Assembly (NCBI RefSeq): GCF_005402965.1
Contig: NZ_BJCF01000020.1
Location: 1 to 64,000, forward strand
Direction: 5' to 3'
DNA from: Dolichospermum planctonicum
GTDB taxonomy: Bacteria; Cyanobacteriota; Cyanobacteriia; Cyanobacteriales; Nostocaceae
DNA length: 64,000 nt
The translations under genes and the position numbers were made by a program. Shown one piece after another: positions 1-9,147 of the stretch (positions within the stretch are counted from its first letter, which is position 1; every line of letters starts with the position of its first letter). The notes beneath the pieces are model-generated. The model searched no databases, was not told where the DNA came from, and was given only the letters and a program-made list of their open reading frames with translations.

Positions 1-1
1 A

Positions 2-376
2 CAACAATTAGAAAAAACACATTGGATTGATGCCGCTTGTGTTGGTAAATCAACTCCAATTCTCAATATCAAAGGTGTTAAACCACTGCTAATTACAGCT
101 AACGGTCACGGTTCTAGACAATCTTGCTGAACCGACAAGTACGGTTTTCCGAGTAGGCACGTACCGAGAGAAAAAATACATTTTGGTTTTCAAACTGGCG
201 ATATCGCTAAAGCAGTTGTCACCACGGGTAAAAAGATTGGTACTTATGTAGGAAAAGTGGCTATTCGTTCAACTGGTAGTTTCAATATTTATACTAAAAA
301 TGGATTGATTCAAGGAATATCACATAAGTTTTGTAAACGCATTCACGCAAAGGATGGTTATTCGTATGCAGTATAA
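2..376 (+). pseudogene. IscB-like RRXRR/HNH nuclease, C-terminal remnant with nonsense mutation (5' end outside window)
   Basis: Reading frame 2 gives the C-terminal part of an IscB-type (RRXRR plus HNH) nuclease, the family of IS200/IS605-associated RNA-guided nickases ancestral to Cas9. Recognisable pieces are THWIDAACVG, ILNIKGVKPLLI, TDKYGFPSRH, IHFGFQTGDI and the closing RIHAKDGYSYAV. A TGA at 128-130 interrupts the frame exactly where the family has an Arg before TDKYGFP, so one CGA to TGA transition explains it. The rest stays open to TAA at 374-376. The N-terminal half and any upstream guide RNA lie outside the window. I call it a pseudogene; readthrough or reassignment is much less likely. 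The family call rests on remembered motifs. Confidence 0.75.
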
Positions 377-1215
377 AAGATTTGTTAATTGCTCAACTGT
401 CCCTCTCGCTGTTTGTGCTGACGCACAAAATTACTCAAGGGACATTTCACAATTAACCCTCCATTCCTCCCATCACCAAACTGAGTACAGTTTTGGTGGG
501 GGTCTCCTGGAGGAGGTTTAAATGAAGGCAAATTCCTATATTTAAAAAGCAAGTATTTAGGGGGTTGAATCAACAAAAGTCTCAAATCCCCGACTTGTTC
601 CTTAATCATCTCAATAATTGGTGAATTAATGCTATAATCGAGCTATTTAGTTTTTCTATATCTGTTGTGCTTTGTAAGTTGACTAAGTAAGGAGGTTAAA
701 GGAAACTTATGTTATTAGAGATCCGTCTCTTTTGATATTGTCATCATCTCACTTAGAAAATGAATAGAAGGGTTAATTGAATTTCCTTTGGTCTTGACAA
801 ATTTTTCTTTGTTTCCCATTATTAGTAGACTTGATCATGTTTTATGGTTCTATTTTTTCTCTGTTTAGTTGTTATAAATTGCAGATTTTTTAGTAGGGAG
901 AATAACCTGCTTTCTTTATGTCAGCAGTTGACAGTGGTGGGTATTTTTTATTGACATTGGCGACTAGAAGTGGCGGGCTATACAGACAAAACCCTGGATT
1001 TTTCCTTAGTCCAGGGTATGACTAAGCTTGTTTAAGTATTGACGCTGTTTGTCTAGTAGGGATTTATAATCGCTGATAGTTTTTCATAAATTTCTTGCTC
1101 TCAAGTCAAGGAGAATAATGGAAATAGTGTGACAAATTATCAAATTTTTGAGATATTTAAAGATATTAATTTGATATTCACTAATTCAATAAATATAAAT
1201 CAGGAGAAAAGAACT
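377..1215. other. Intergenic region with one hairpin, no convincing gene
   Basis: About 840 bases separate the nuclease remnant from amiC1. A 74-codon open frame on the minus strand (385-609) is low-complexity and proline-rich and has no recognisable domain, so it is not called. A hairpin with 7-bp arms CCCTGGA/TCCAGGG lies at 992-1016; no T-run follows it, so it may be a repeat or an attenuator rather than a terminator. The AT-rich stretch just before the GTG start of amiC1 probably carries its promoter, but no clear -35/-10 pair could be chosen. Confidence 0.4.
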
Positions 1216-3066
1216 GTGAAATTAGAGTGGTTGCTACCCGGTACTTTTGGAAGTATACTCATGCTATCGTCGCCGAGTTTAGCCACAACCCTGGAATCTT
1301 GGCGATTTGACCCCAATCAAAACCTGTTAGAAATTAATACAAGTGGTGGTGTCCAACCACAAGCACAGCTAATTTTTAGTCCCACTCGCTTAGTAATTGA
1401 TTTACCGGGTGTGAAATTGGGACGTTCTCAGTTAACCCAACCTGGTAGAGGAGTGCGGGAAATTCGCATTGGCCAGTTTGACGAACAAACAACACGGATA
1501 GTTTTAGAATTGAGTCCTGGTTATACCCTAGACCCTAATCAGGTAAAATTTGTTCCTAAACGTGCTAATCGTTGGGCTGTACAATTACCGAAATTAGAAA
1601 GGGAGTCTCTATCACCCCAGGGGGAAAATCCTGAAAATACTACTAATAATAATTACAATCTAGCTAATATCGTCCCCCAATCTAAACCTGACTTTTCACC
1701 AATAGCGAGTAGTAGTGGGGGAAAAACTCAGTTGGAGAATTTACAAATTACTGGTGACGGCTTTTTTGTTCGCACTAATGGCGGTAGTCCTCAAACGAGA
1801 ATCATCAGAAGCCGTGATAAAACTACTATATTTCTTGATATCCTGGATACAACTTTATCACCAAATTTAACTCCAGGAAATTTAGCAGTTAATAAATACG
1901 GTGTTTCCCGTATTGAATTTACTCAATTGCGAACGACACCAACATCTGTGCGTATGACCTTGAGGGTAGAGGAAAATAGCCCTGACTGGCGAGTAACTTC
2001 CAGTAGCAGTGGTTTAGTTCTGCTTCCTAGCAGGGGAGTTGTGAGTTTACCTGAAAATGAGAATCTGCCGCCAAGTATAAATAATAACGGCAATAACGGC
2101 TCGACTGCAACCATTGAATCTGTAGAAATTGTTAATAATGGCACACAATTACTCATTAAGTCCGACCAAGCTGTATCTGCTACCACTGGTTGGGATAGAA
2201 AATCTGGTTTATTTCGCATTACCATTCCCAACGCTAAGTTAGCCCCGGAGGTCAAAGGTCCAACTTTTGAGACAAATAGTCCCATTCTCAAACTCCGTCT
2301 TCAACCCCAACCGCCAAATACTGTGGTGATTTTTATTCAACCTGCATTAGGTATTAGCTTTGGCGCGATTAATCCAGCCGGAGACAACCTGTTGGCTTTA
2401 AAACTGCAAGGATCTCGTCTGATTAGACCACCTCTGAGCTTACCACCTTTATCACCACCAAGGCAAGAACTACCTGACTTAAATTCAAAACAGCCAGAAA
2501 TCAGACCTCAGACCCCAGTTCCCAAAGGAAAATTAGTAGTTATAATTGACCCCGGACATGGTGGTAAAGATTCAGGTGCGGTTGGTATCGGGGGAGTGCA
2601 GGAAAAGAATGTTATTTTACCTATTGGGAAAAGGATTGCTGAAGTTTTGGAACAAAACGGTATTCAAGTGATTATGACTAGGGATTCTGACTATTTTGTG
2701 ACTTTACCGGGAAGGGTAACTATGGCCCAACGAGCTAAAGCTGATGTATTTGTGAGTATCCACGCTAATTCAGCAGGTGCGAATCGTCCAGAAGTTAACG
2801 GGTTAGAAACCTATTATTATGACAGTGGTCTAACATTAGCTCGCATTGTCCATAGTAAAATTCTGCAAAGTCTCAATGTTAAAGATAGGAATGTACGGAA
2901 AGCTAGATTTTATGTGCTTCGCAAAAACTCCATGCCGTCAATTTTAGTAGAAACTGGTTTCGTAACTGGTAGAGAAGATGTTGCTAATCTCAATAGTCCA
3001 GCTTATCAAAATCAAATGGCAGATGCGATCGCCCAAGGGATTCTTCAGTATTTAAGATCCAGATAA
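1216..3066 (+). CDS. amiC1: N-acetylmuramoyl-L-alanine amidase AmiC1 (HcwA-like), AMIN plus Amidase_3
   Basis: Periplasmic zinc amidase cleaving the amide bond between MurNAc and the stem peptide of peptidoglycan. The GTG at 1216 is chosen because AGGAGAAAA sits just upstream and the tandem paralogue has the same arrangement; this gives about 616 residues. An N-terminal signal peptide ends near SSPSLA. Two AMIN-type beta domains follow (about 25-110 and 190-380, with motifs such as LVIDLPG and ITGDGFFVRT), then a proline-rich linker and the C-terminal Amidase_3 domain (about 460-615). Zinc/catalytic motifs visible are DPGHGGKDSGA, the Glu of VQEKN, VSIHANS and LVETGF. In Nostoc PCC 7120 the equivalent protein, as I recall, drills septal nanopores and is needed for intercellular communication and heterocyst differentiation. 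An upstream in-frame start at 1129 would spoil the signal peptide. Confidence 0.9.
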   Translation: MKLEWLLPGTFGSILMLSSPSLATTLESWRFDPNQNLLEINTSGGVQPQAQLIFSPTRLVIDLPGVKLGRSQLTQPGRGVREIRIGQFDEQTTRIVLELSPGYTLDPNQVKFVPKRANRWAVQLPKLERESLSPQGENPENTTNNNYNLANIVPQSKPDFSPIASSSGGKTQLENLQITGDGFFVRTNGGSPQTRIIRSRDKTTIFLDILDTTLSPNLTPGNLAVNKYGVSRIEFTQLRTTPTSVRMTLRVEENSPDWRVTSSSSGLVLLPSRGVVSLPENENLPPSINNNGNNGSTATIESVEIVNNGTQLLIKSDQAVSATTGWDRKSGLFRITIPNAKLAPEVKGPTFETNSPILKLRLQPQPPNTVVIFIQPALGISFGAINPAGDNLLALKLQGSRLIRPPLSLPPLSPPRQELPDLNSKQPEIRPQTPVPKGKLVVIIDPGHGGKDSGAVGIGGVQEKNVILPIGKRIAEVLEQNGIQVIMTRDSDYFVTLPGRVTMAQRAKADVFVSIHANSAGANRPEVNGLETYYYDSGLTLARIVHSKILQSLNVKDRNVRKARFYVLRKNSMPSILVETGFVTGREDVANLNSPAYQNQMADAIAQGILQYLRSR

Positions 3067-3314
3067 ATAGTAATTTGCAACACTCACCACCAGATATGAT
3101 CACCAATGCCGGAAAAATTGTCAGAAAAATAAATTTGCTCAAAAAATCCCAAAAATAAAATTATATGCTAAAATACTACGCCATTAGCCGTGTCTTATGG
3201 TAAAGCAACAATCTTGGACTTGAGCAAAGTCAAAGTTGAGGCGGTGATAGTGTGAAGATTAGCCCCTAAATTGAGATATTGAATCATGATAAATGCAAAT
3301 CAGGAGAAAGGATT

Positions 3315-5216
3315 GTGAAACTACATTGGTTAATACCCAGCACTTTTGGCGCGGTTTTCATGCTATCTTCGCCTGCTTTGGCTGGAAAATTGGAATCTTG
3401 GCGGTTTGATCCTAATCAAAATCGGCTGGAAATTAATACATCTACTGCTGTCCAACCCCAAGCCCAACTGATTTTTGACCCGACTCGCTTGGTAATTGAC
3501 TTACCAGGGACAGAATTTGGTCGTCCACAATTAATACAAGAAATTGGTGGCCAAATTCGCGCTATCCGCATTGGGCAATTTGACGCACAAACAACGCGCT
3601 TAGTTGTAGAACTTGCCCCTGGTTACACCTTCAACTCTGCGCAAATCAAATTTGTTCCCACAAATGGTAAACGCTGGATAGTAGAATTACCGAATCCAGA
3701 AGTTATTTCTGGGCAAACTAGAGAACCATCAACACGCTCATCCTTAGATCAATCATCTCAATTATCTCAATTATCTCAAGCTACACGCTCTCCCAACAGT
3801 ATTTACAACGTAGTCACAAAAAATCCCGTTACCCCGTCTAAACAGGTAACTCAAATCGAGAAATTACAAGTCACAGGAGATGGTTTTTTTGTGGGCGTAG
3901 GGGCAAACTCCCCGTGGTTGTCCGGTAATGCCCAATTGCAAGTCAATCCCAGTCTTGATAATCGCTCTGTTAATATTGATATCCTTGGTGCGGTTTTATC
4001 ACCAAATATGGGACAAAGTGACCTATTAATTAACCGCTATGGTGTCCGGCGCATCCAATTTAGCCAATTACCAAGTAGTCCGTCTGCTGTTCGCATGACC
4101 TTGCAGTTAGATAACACTAGTCGCAATTGGCGAGCAATAGCTAGTGGTAATAGCGGTTTTATCGTCATACCAGATCGTGTGACTAAGTTATCTAATAACT
4201 ATCAATCCTCTACACCATCAGTTAGTGACTCCCCTGCGACTATTCAATCTGTAGAAATAGGTGCAAATGGCAGACAATTACTAATTCGAGCCGACCAAGC
4301 TATATCTGCTACTAGCAACTGGGATAAAAGCTCAGGTCTATTTTGGATCACTATTCCTAATGCTAAGTTAGCTAATCAGGTCCAAGGTCCTACTTTTAAT
4401 ACCAATAGCCCTATTCTCAAAGTCCGTCTTCAACCCCAAGCTCCCAATACCGTAGTTGTTCTTGTTCAACCTGCGTCTGGTGTTAGCTTTGGCGTACTGA
4501 ATCAAGTCCCCTCTAGTTTGTTAGCACTACCATTACAAAGTACTCTCCGCCCTCAAGTCCCTGAGATTACACCTCCTGTCGCGCCTACACCACCATTAAA
4601 TACCCCGGATTTGATCACGGATTTATCCCAAACCGTTAAAACACCTTTTGGCCAGCCACCTCTACCAGTCCCTAAAGGAAAGGTTTTAGTAGTTATTGAT
4701 CCGGGACATGGTGGTAAGGATTCTGGCGCTCCTGGACTCGGTGGGTTACTAGAAAAGGATGTTGTTTTACCTATTAGCACAAAATTGGCTAGAATCTTAG
4801 AGCAAAATGGTGTGCAGGTGGTACTGACTAGAGATGCTGACTTTTTTGTGGAACTCCAAGGACGGGTAGATATAGCCAAGCGTGTCAATGCTACTGTGTT
4901 CGTCAGTATTCACGCTAATTCCGTGGACAATCGCCCTGATGTCAATGGCTTAGAAGTCTACTATTATGACAGTGGTTATGGTTTGGCAGAAACTGTTCGT
5001 CAAACTATTCTCCAAAATATTAGTACCTTGAATAATCGAGGAACTCGTAAAGCTAGGTTTTATGTGCTGAGAAAAAATTCTATGCCTGCTATTTTAGTGG
5101 AAACAGGTTATATGACTGGTCGAGAAGATAATCCCCGTCTAGGATCATCAGACTATCAAACTCTTATGGCTGAGGGCATAGCTCGTGGTGTTCTCAATTA
5201 TTTAAAACAACGCTAA
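3315..5216 (+). CDS. amiC2: N-acetylmuramoyl-L-alanine amidase AmiC2, tandem paralogue of AmiC1
   Basis: Second periplasmic peptidoglycan amidase, about 633 residues, with the same architecture as its upstream neighbour: signal peptide ending near SSPALA, two AMIN domains, proline-rich linker and C-terminal Amidase_3. Zinc and catalytic motifs are DPGHGGKDSGA, the Glu of LLEKD, VSIHANS and LVETGYMTG. The GTG at 3315 is preceded by AGGAGAAAGG, which decides the start. The pair arose by tandem duplication: the SD, signal peptide and SWRFDPNQN segment are nearly the same, while the middle AMIN region and linker have diverged. The 250-base gap suggests either its own promoter or a loose operon. 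The stop codon lies inside a 10-bp tandem repeat. Likely role, from the family: septal wall remodelling and cell-cell communication in filaments. Confidence 0.9.
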   Translation: MKLHWLIPSTFGAVFMLSSPALAGKLESWRFDPNQNRLEINTSTAVQPQAQLIFDPTRLVIDLPGTEFGRPQLIQEIGGQIRAIRIGQFDAQTTRLVVELAPGYTFNSAQIKFVPTNGKRWIVELPNPEVISGQTREPSTRSSLDQSSQLSQLSQATRSPNSIYNVVTKNPVTPSKQVTQIEKLQVTGDGFFVGVGANSPWLSGNAQLQVNPSLDNRSVNIDILGAVLSPNMGQSDLLINRYGVRRIQFSQLPSSPSAVRMTLQLDNTSRNWRAIASGNSGFIVIPDRVTKLSNNYQSSTPSVSDSPATIQSVEIGANGRQLLIRADQAISATSNWDKSSGLFWITIPNAKLANQVQGPTFNTNSPILKVRLQPQAPNTVVVLVQPASGVSFGVLNQVPSSLLALPLQSTLRPQVPEITPPVAPTPPLNTPDLITDLSQTVKTPFGQPPLPVPKGKVLVVIDPGHGGKDSGAPGLGGLLEKDVVLPISTKLARILEQNGVQVVLTRDADFFVELQGRVDIAKRVNATVFVSIHANSVDNRPDVNGLEVYYYDSGYGLAETVRQTILQNISTLNNRGTRKARFYVLRKNSMPAILVETGYMTGREDNPRLGSSDYQTLMAEGIARGVLNYLKQR

Positions 5217-5240
5217 TCATTGCTAATCATTGCTAATCAT
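5211..5240. repeat. Three tandem copies of a 10-bp unit over the amiC2 stop codon
   Basis: The unit TGCTAATCAT occurs three times in a row; the first copy has C in place of the initial T and contains the TAA stop of amiC2. The repeat therefore begins inside the last codons of the gene. Confidence 0.8.
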
Positions 5241-5255
5241 TCATTATTAGTTGTT

Positions 5256-5342
5256 TATAGCATTTCCCATCCTCATTAGGTACAGGAATCAGGAAGTTCA
5301 CTGCAGATAATTTTTTACTTCAGTGGACTAGGAAATGGTATA
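5256..5342 (+). repeat. MITE-like element with TATAGCATTTCC terminal inverted repeats, copy 1
   Basis: An 87-bp element begins with TATAGCATTTCCCATC and ends with GGAAATGGTATA, giving imperfect 12-bp terminal inverted repeats. A full second copy lies at 13544-13629 and a partial reversed copy at about 11470-11542. The internal sequence (CAGATAA followed by a T-rich stretch and an ACTTC block) is shared. Size and termini suggest a small non-autonomous mobile element; no transposase with matching ends is in the window. Confidence 0.65.
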
Positions 5343-5415
5343 TTTTTTTCTCTTTACCACTAACAACTAACCACTGGTCACTAACCACTAACCACAATCT
5401 AAATTAATATTTGCT

Positions 5416-6273
5416 GTGTATTCATCTTCTATTTTTGATAGTCATTTTCATGCTTTCTCCCGTCAAGAACCTCAACGCGCTCCTATTGGGGTATTTGATA
5501 GCGGTGTCGGTGGACTAACCGTACTGCGACAACTGTATCAGCAACTTCCCAATGAATCAATTATTTATGTGGGGGACACAGCCCGTCTTCCTTATGGTAT
5601 TCGTTCTCAAACAGAAATTCTGCAATTTGTCCGGGAGATCCTGCGCTGGATGCAGCAGCAACGGGTTAAAATGGCAATTATGGCTTGTAACACCAGTTCG
5701 GCTCTGGCATTAGATATTGTCCGTCAAGAATTTGATTTCCCCATTTTAGGTGTGATTTTACCAGGTGCAAAGGCTGCTGTTGAGCAAGGGCAGCGCATTG
5801 GTGTTATTGCTACCCCAGCAACGGCTAAAAGCAATGCCTATCGGCAAGCTATTTTAGAAATTAAATCTCATGTCCAAGTTTGGCAAGTGAGTTGTCCAGA
5901 GTTTGTCCCTCTAATTGAGCAAAATCGCATCCATGACCCTTATACTACTGAAATAGCCAAAACTTATTTAGAACCTTTACTCCACCAAGAAATAGATACT
6001 TTAGTTTATGGTTGTACCCATTATCCTCATTTATCACCAGTTTTGCGATCGCTCCTCCCCACCCAGGTCAAACTAATTGACCCAGCAGTTCATGTTGTCG
6101 TCGCTTGCTCCCAAGAGCTAGATATGTTAGGTATTAAAAATACTCATCCACCCCTGCCTACCCGCTTCGCTGTCAGCGGTTGTCCGCAACAATTTACTCA
6201 GTCTGGTTTGCAGTGGTTGGGCTATACTCCGATGGTGGAACAGGTATGCTTTGCGGATGCCGTTGTCTCTTAA
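5416..6273 (+). CDS. murI: Glutamate racemase MurI
   Basis: Cytoplasmic cofactor-independent racemase converting L-Glu to D-Glu for the peptidoglycan stem peptide. The family signature IGVFDSGVGGLTVLRQL is near residue 24. Both catalytic cysteines are visible: MACNTSSA (about residue 90) and YGCTHYP (about residue 200). Length of 285 residues is normal. The start is the GTG at 5416, giving MYSSSIF, which matches the N-terminus I remember for Nostoc homologues; no in-frame ATG precedes the conserved domain. It follows the two amidases on the same strand, a cell-wall grouping kept in related genomes. Confidence 0.92.
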   Translation: MYSSSIFDSHFHAFSRQEPQRAPIGVFDSGVGGLTVLRQLYQQLPNESIIYVGDTARLPYGIRSQTEILQFVREILRWMQQQRVKMAIMACNTSSALALDIVRQEFDFPILGVILPGAKAAVEQGQRIGVIATPATAKSNAYRQAILEIKSHVQVWQVSCPEFVPLIEQNRIHDPYTTEIAKTYLEPLLHQEIDTLVYGCTHYPHLSPVLRSLLPTQVKLIDPAVHVVVACSQELDMLGIKNTHPPLPTRFAVSGCPQQFTQSGLQWLGYTPMVEQVCFADAVVS

Positions 6274-6360
6274 AGACGGGATTCCCTTTCCTCACAGGGT
6301 CAGAATAGGGAAGCACAAACAAAATTCGTCTATTGTTTCCCTACCCTGTGCTGGTTTCTT

Positions 6361-6711
6361 TCACCGACTATTCACTGCTTCGGTAACGTTCGCGGTTAAT
6401 CCCCTCTGCTGCTTATAATTATCTCGTCCAATACTAGAATTAAATGAATCGCTTTGATGCACATCTTTTTTGCCTGTTCGCTTTGCCAATGCTAATAACA
6501 GGTATACACTGAATAAGTATCCAGCAGCTAAAATAAATATCATCATAGGCATATTTCCGTAAATCATTGTTCCACCATCTTTGATTGCTAAGGAATATAA
6601 AATTGCATACGAAACTAGCAAAACTCCAGTCAACCAAGTGTATTCTTGATGAATGTAGTTAGCTATACCAGAACAACCAGCAGAAAACCCGAATTTCTCT
6701 GGCCAATCCAT
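6361..6711 (-). CDS. Small hypothetical membrane protein
   Basis: A 116-codon frame opening with ATG. Two hydrophobic stretches, around residues 27-43 (TGVLLVSYAILYSLAI) and 54-75 (MPMMIFILAAGYLFSVYL), look like membrane helices; the C-terminal 40 residues are polar. I recognise no domain. It is convergent with murI and stands alone. No strong Shine-Dalgarno is seen, and a different minus-strand frame is also open for 65 codons here, so this is a probable but unproven gene. Confidence 0.45.
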   Translation of the reverse strand: MDWPEKFGFSAGCSGIANYIHQEYTWLTGVLLVSYAILYSLAIKDGGTMIYGNMPMMIFILAAGYLFSVYLLLALAKRTGKKDVHQSDSFNSSIGRDNYKQQRGLTANVTEAVNSR

Positions 6712-7402
6712 TTATTTTCTTTAAAATCAACTTTCCCAGACCATACATCCGACAGCAGCCAAACTGCTAAGTAGCAATCTGTAACCGCGCTCATCAGCAG
6801 TTTACCTAGCCTGTGTTATTGACCTCACACCAATTTTAATAGATATACGCCGTTACTCAACGTGGGCTGAATACGTTGAGTTAGTTCCATGATTGGAAAA
6901 GCATAATTCAACTCAAAAGGTATGCTTGTCGCACAAAGTCTAAATAGGAATAACTTCCATCTTCTCTTGAGCGACGAGTTATTTTAGACTCACAACGCTA
7001 TTGCGTAAAATCATCAGAAAATGGTTTTACTTAGGAAGTGAATAATCTCAAAAATTTAATATCTCTAGGTTTTAGCGTAACACAACCACCTTGAATTTGA
7101 AGCTAACTTCTAGACTAAATTTTAAATTTTTTTACTGTTGACAAGTAACTTAGATTAATCTATACTAAGTGTTATTTTATTAACATTGTATCTTCGATGA
7201 TGACGATCTTTTTCGGGGAATTAGCACAAATCGAGCATTTTAAAATAACTTATTATTATAACATAATTCCAATCCGATATATAAATAACTTAATAGATAT
7301 TAAAAATCAGATTACTGGAGGAAAACTTTGCGGTGACACTGGGTTATCTTAAAATTAAAGGATATGTAAACTTTCGTAAACTAAGCCAGAGTCCGCCCAT
7401 CC
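6712..7402. other. Intergenic region upstream of sds, with a perfect 9-bp hairpin
   Basis: Nearly 700 bases without a gene. A perfect 9-bp stem ACTCAACGT/ACGTTGAGT with a 9-base loop lies at 6855-6881; no T-run follows. The remainder is AT-rich. The last 100 bases probably hold the sds promoter, and GGAGG near 7317-7321 could be a remnant ribosome site but is too far from the sds ATG. A small RNA is possible but not shown. Confidence 0.4.
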
Positions 7403-8374
7403 ATGACCCCAGCCACCTCCCTGTTTACCCCTGTGGAAGCAGACCTGCAAATACTAGCAAATAACCTTAAACAGCTAGTTGGAAATCGCCACCCCATTCT
7501 TTATGCCGCAGCCGAACATTTATTCGGTGCTGGGGGTAAGCGCATCAGACCCGCCATAGTGCTGCTTATATCGCGGGCGACTATGTTAAATACAGATATC
7601 ACAGCGCGTCACAGACGATTGGCAGAGATTACAGAAATGATCCACACAGCTAGTTTGGTACATGATGATGTAGTAGATGAGTCAAACGTCCGGCGTGGCG
7701 TACCGACCGTACATAGTTTGTTTGGTAATCGCATTGCTGTGCTGGCGGGGGATTTTCTTTTTGCTCAATCCTCTTGGTATTTAGCGAACCTGAACAATTT
7801 AGATGTTGTCAAACTACTTTCAGAAGTAATTATGGATTTAGCGGCTGGGGAAATCCAGCAAGGGCTAAATCGTTTTGATGCTAGTCTTTCTACAGAAACT
7901 TACCTGCAAAAGAGCTATTACAAAACAGCGTCATTAATTGCCAACAGTTCTAAAGCGGCTGGACTAATTAGTGAAACATCCCTAGAAACTGCCGAACACT
8001 TGTACAGTTATGGTCGTCATCTAGGTCTTTCCTTCCAGATAGTAGATGATATTCTTGATTTCACCAGTTCAACAGACACCCTGGGTAAACCAGCCGGTTC
8101 TGATCTCAAAAGTGGCAACCTCACAGCGCCAGCTTTATATGCCTTGGAGGAAAAACCCGACTTAGAGGCCTTAATTGCCAGGGAGTTTGCCCAGAGTGGG
8201 GATTTAGAGCAGGCATTGGCGCTAATTCATGATAGTCGGGGTATTGAGCGAGCTAGAGAATTAGCTGCTCACCACGCCAAATTAGCCAATGAGCATATCA
8301 GCATTTTAGAGCCATCAGAATCACGCCAAGCCTTAATGGATTTAACTGACTATGTACTGAGTCGGCTCTACTAA
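7403..8374 (+). CDS. sds: Solanesyl (all-trans polyprenyl) diphosphate synthase
   Basis: Long-chain prenyltransferase that elongates allylic diphosphates with isopentenyl diphosphate, supplying the C45 side chain of plastoquinone. Both aspartate-rich motifs are present: LVHDDVVDESN (first, about residue 90) and QIVDDILDF (second, about residue 215), with GGKRIRPA near residue 45 and KTASL near 173. Length of 323 residues is typical. The ATG at 7403 begins MTPATSLFTPVEADL as in cyanobacterial homologues. It sits between murI and hetZ on the same strand, as I recall for Nostoc PCC 7120. Confidence 0.9.
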   Translation: MTPATSLFTPVEADLQILANNLKQLVGNRHPILYAAAEHLFGAGGKRIRPAIVLLISRATMLNTDITARHRRLAEITEMIHTASLVHDDVVDESNVRRGVPTVHSLFGNRIAVLAGDFLFAQSSWYLANLNNLDVVKLLSEVIMDLAAGEIQQGLNRFDASLSTETYLQKSYYKTASLIANSSKAAGLISETSLETAEHLYSYGRHLGLSFQIVDDILDFTSSTDTLGKPAGSDLKSGNLTAPALYALEEKPDLEALIAREFAQSGDLEQALALIHDSRGIERARELAAHHAKLANEHISILEPSESRQALMDLTDYVLSRLY

Positions 8375-8467
8375 AAAATTGAGGGAGATCTAAGATTTGG
8401 GATGTTGGGTGTTAAATCTCCACGCTTCCGAGTTGATTTCCCATCTTTTTTGAGTTTTTTCGGGTAT

Positions 8468-8944
8468 TTAAGCAATCTGGGGAGGAACTTTTCTTGAGTG
8501 TCTAAATCTTTGTAGTTGTTGCCCAATTAGGGTTTCCAGTTCAGAGCGCCGCACTTCGACGGTATGGGTGATAATTCCTGGTGTTTCCAGGAAAACTATG
8601 CTGTGTAATGGTTTGAGGGCTACTAATTGGAACAAAAGGTGGGTAACATACATGGAGGCTGGCATCACTTGAGGGTCACGCCCAGCATCCGAGATCAGGA
8701 AAACATCCTGTATGGTAGGGAAAGCGTAAATAACTTGCTTTTCTATTCCTGGATTTGCGCGATTGCTCAACGTAGTTAAAACCCAATCCTGCTCAGAATT
8801 TTCGAGGATAAAGTATTGGTAGTGTTTTAACCTTTGGGCAATAGCGACTAATACAGGAGCGATTGATACCATAAGTTGTGGTGTCATACCATCCTGGGGT
8901 GCATTGTCTATCAGCAATTGAATTTGTGCTTCTAAATCCATCAT
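8468..8944 (-). CDS. Conserved cyanobacterial hypothetical protein
   Basis: A 158-residue protein of unknown function; no signal peptide, membrane helix or catalytic motif is visible. The N-terminal part has the repeated hydrophobic pattern expected of helices (LEAQIQLLIDN, VLVAIAQRL), and the middle alternates beta-like strands (WVLTTL, VIYAFPT, VFLISD). Either the first Met or the second one (MDLEAQ) could be the start. It lies convergently after sds and divergently from hetZ; a gene at this position is conserved in related genomes as far as I remember, which supports it being real. No function is proposed. Confidence 0.7.
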   Translation of the reverse strand: MMDLEAQIQLLIDNAPQDGMTPQLMVSIAPVLVAIAQRLKHYQYFILENSEQDWVLTTLSNRANPGIEKQVIYAFPTIQDVFLISDAGRDPQVMPASMYVTHLLFQLVALKPLHSIVFLETPGIITHTVEVRRSELETLIGQQLQRFRHSRKVPPQIA

Positions 8945-9147
8945 GAATTGTTAATGACTTTTGGGTAATGGCTAAAAAATGAGGAAAGAATATCCCAGAA
9001 AATTGAGATTTACGAGTTCAATATTTTTTGGCGGCCACACCCTCAATATAAATTGGTTTGGGTTCAAGAAAAAAACCATGAAGCTAATATCCAAAGTCTA
9101 ACAAGTCGTGTCCAAAATATGTTAGGGTCGTTTTGAGAACTGGGACT

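Noticed and set aside
385-609. 74-codon minus-strand frame after the IscB remnant
   Set aside because: Proline-rich, no domain, no ribosome site; probably chance or remnant of the mobile element end.
1923-2291. Minus-strand 122-codon frame inside amiC1
   Set aside because: Shadow of the amiC1 reading frame; no SD and no homology.
8945-9147. HetR binding site before hetZ
   Set aside because: No convincing inverted repeat of the known type could be located by eye.
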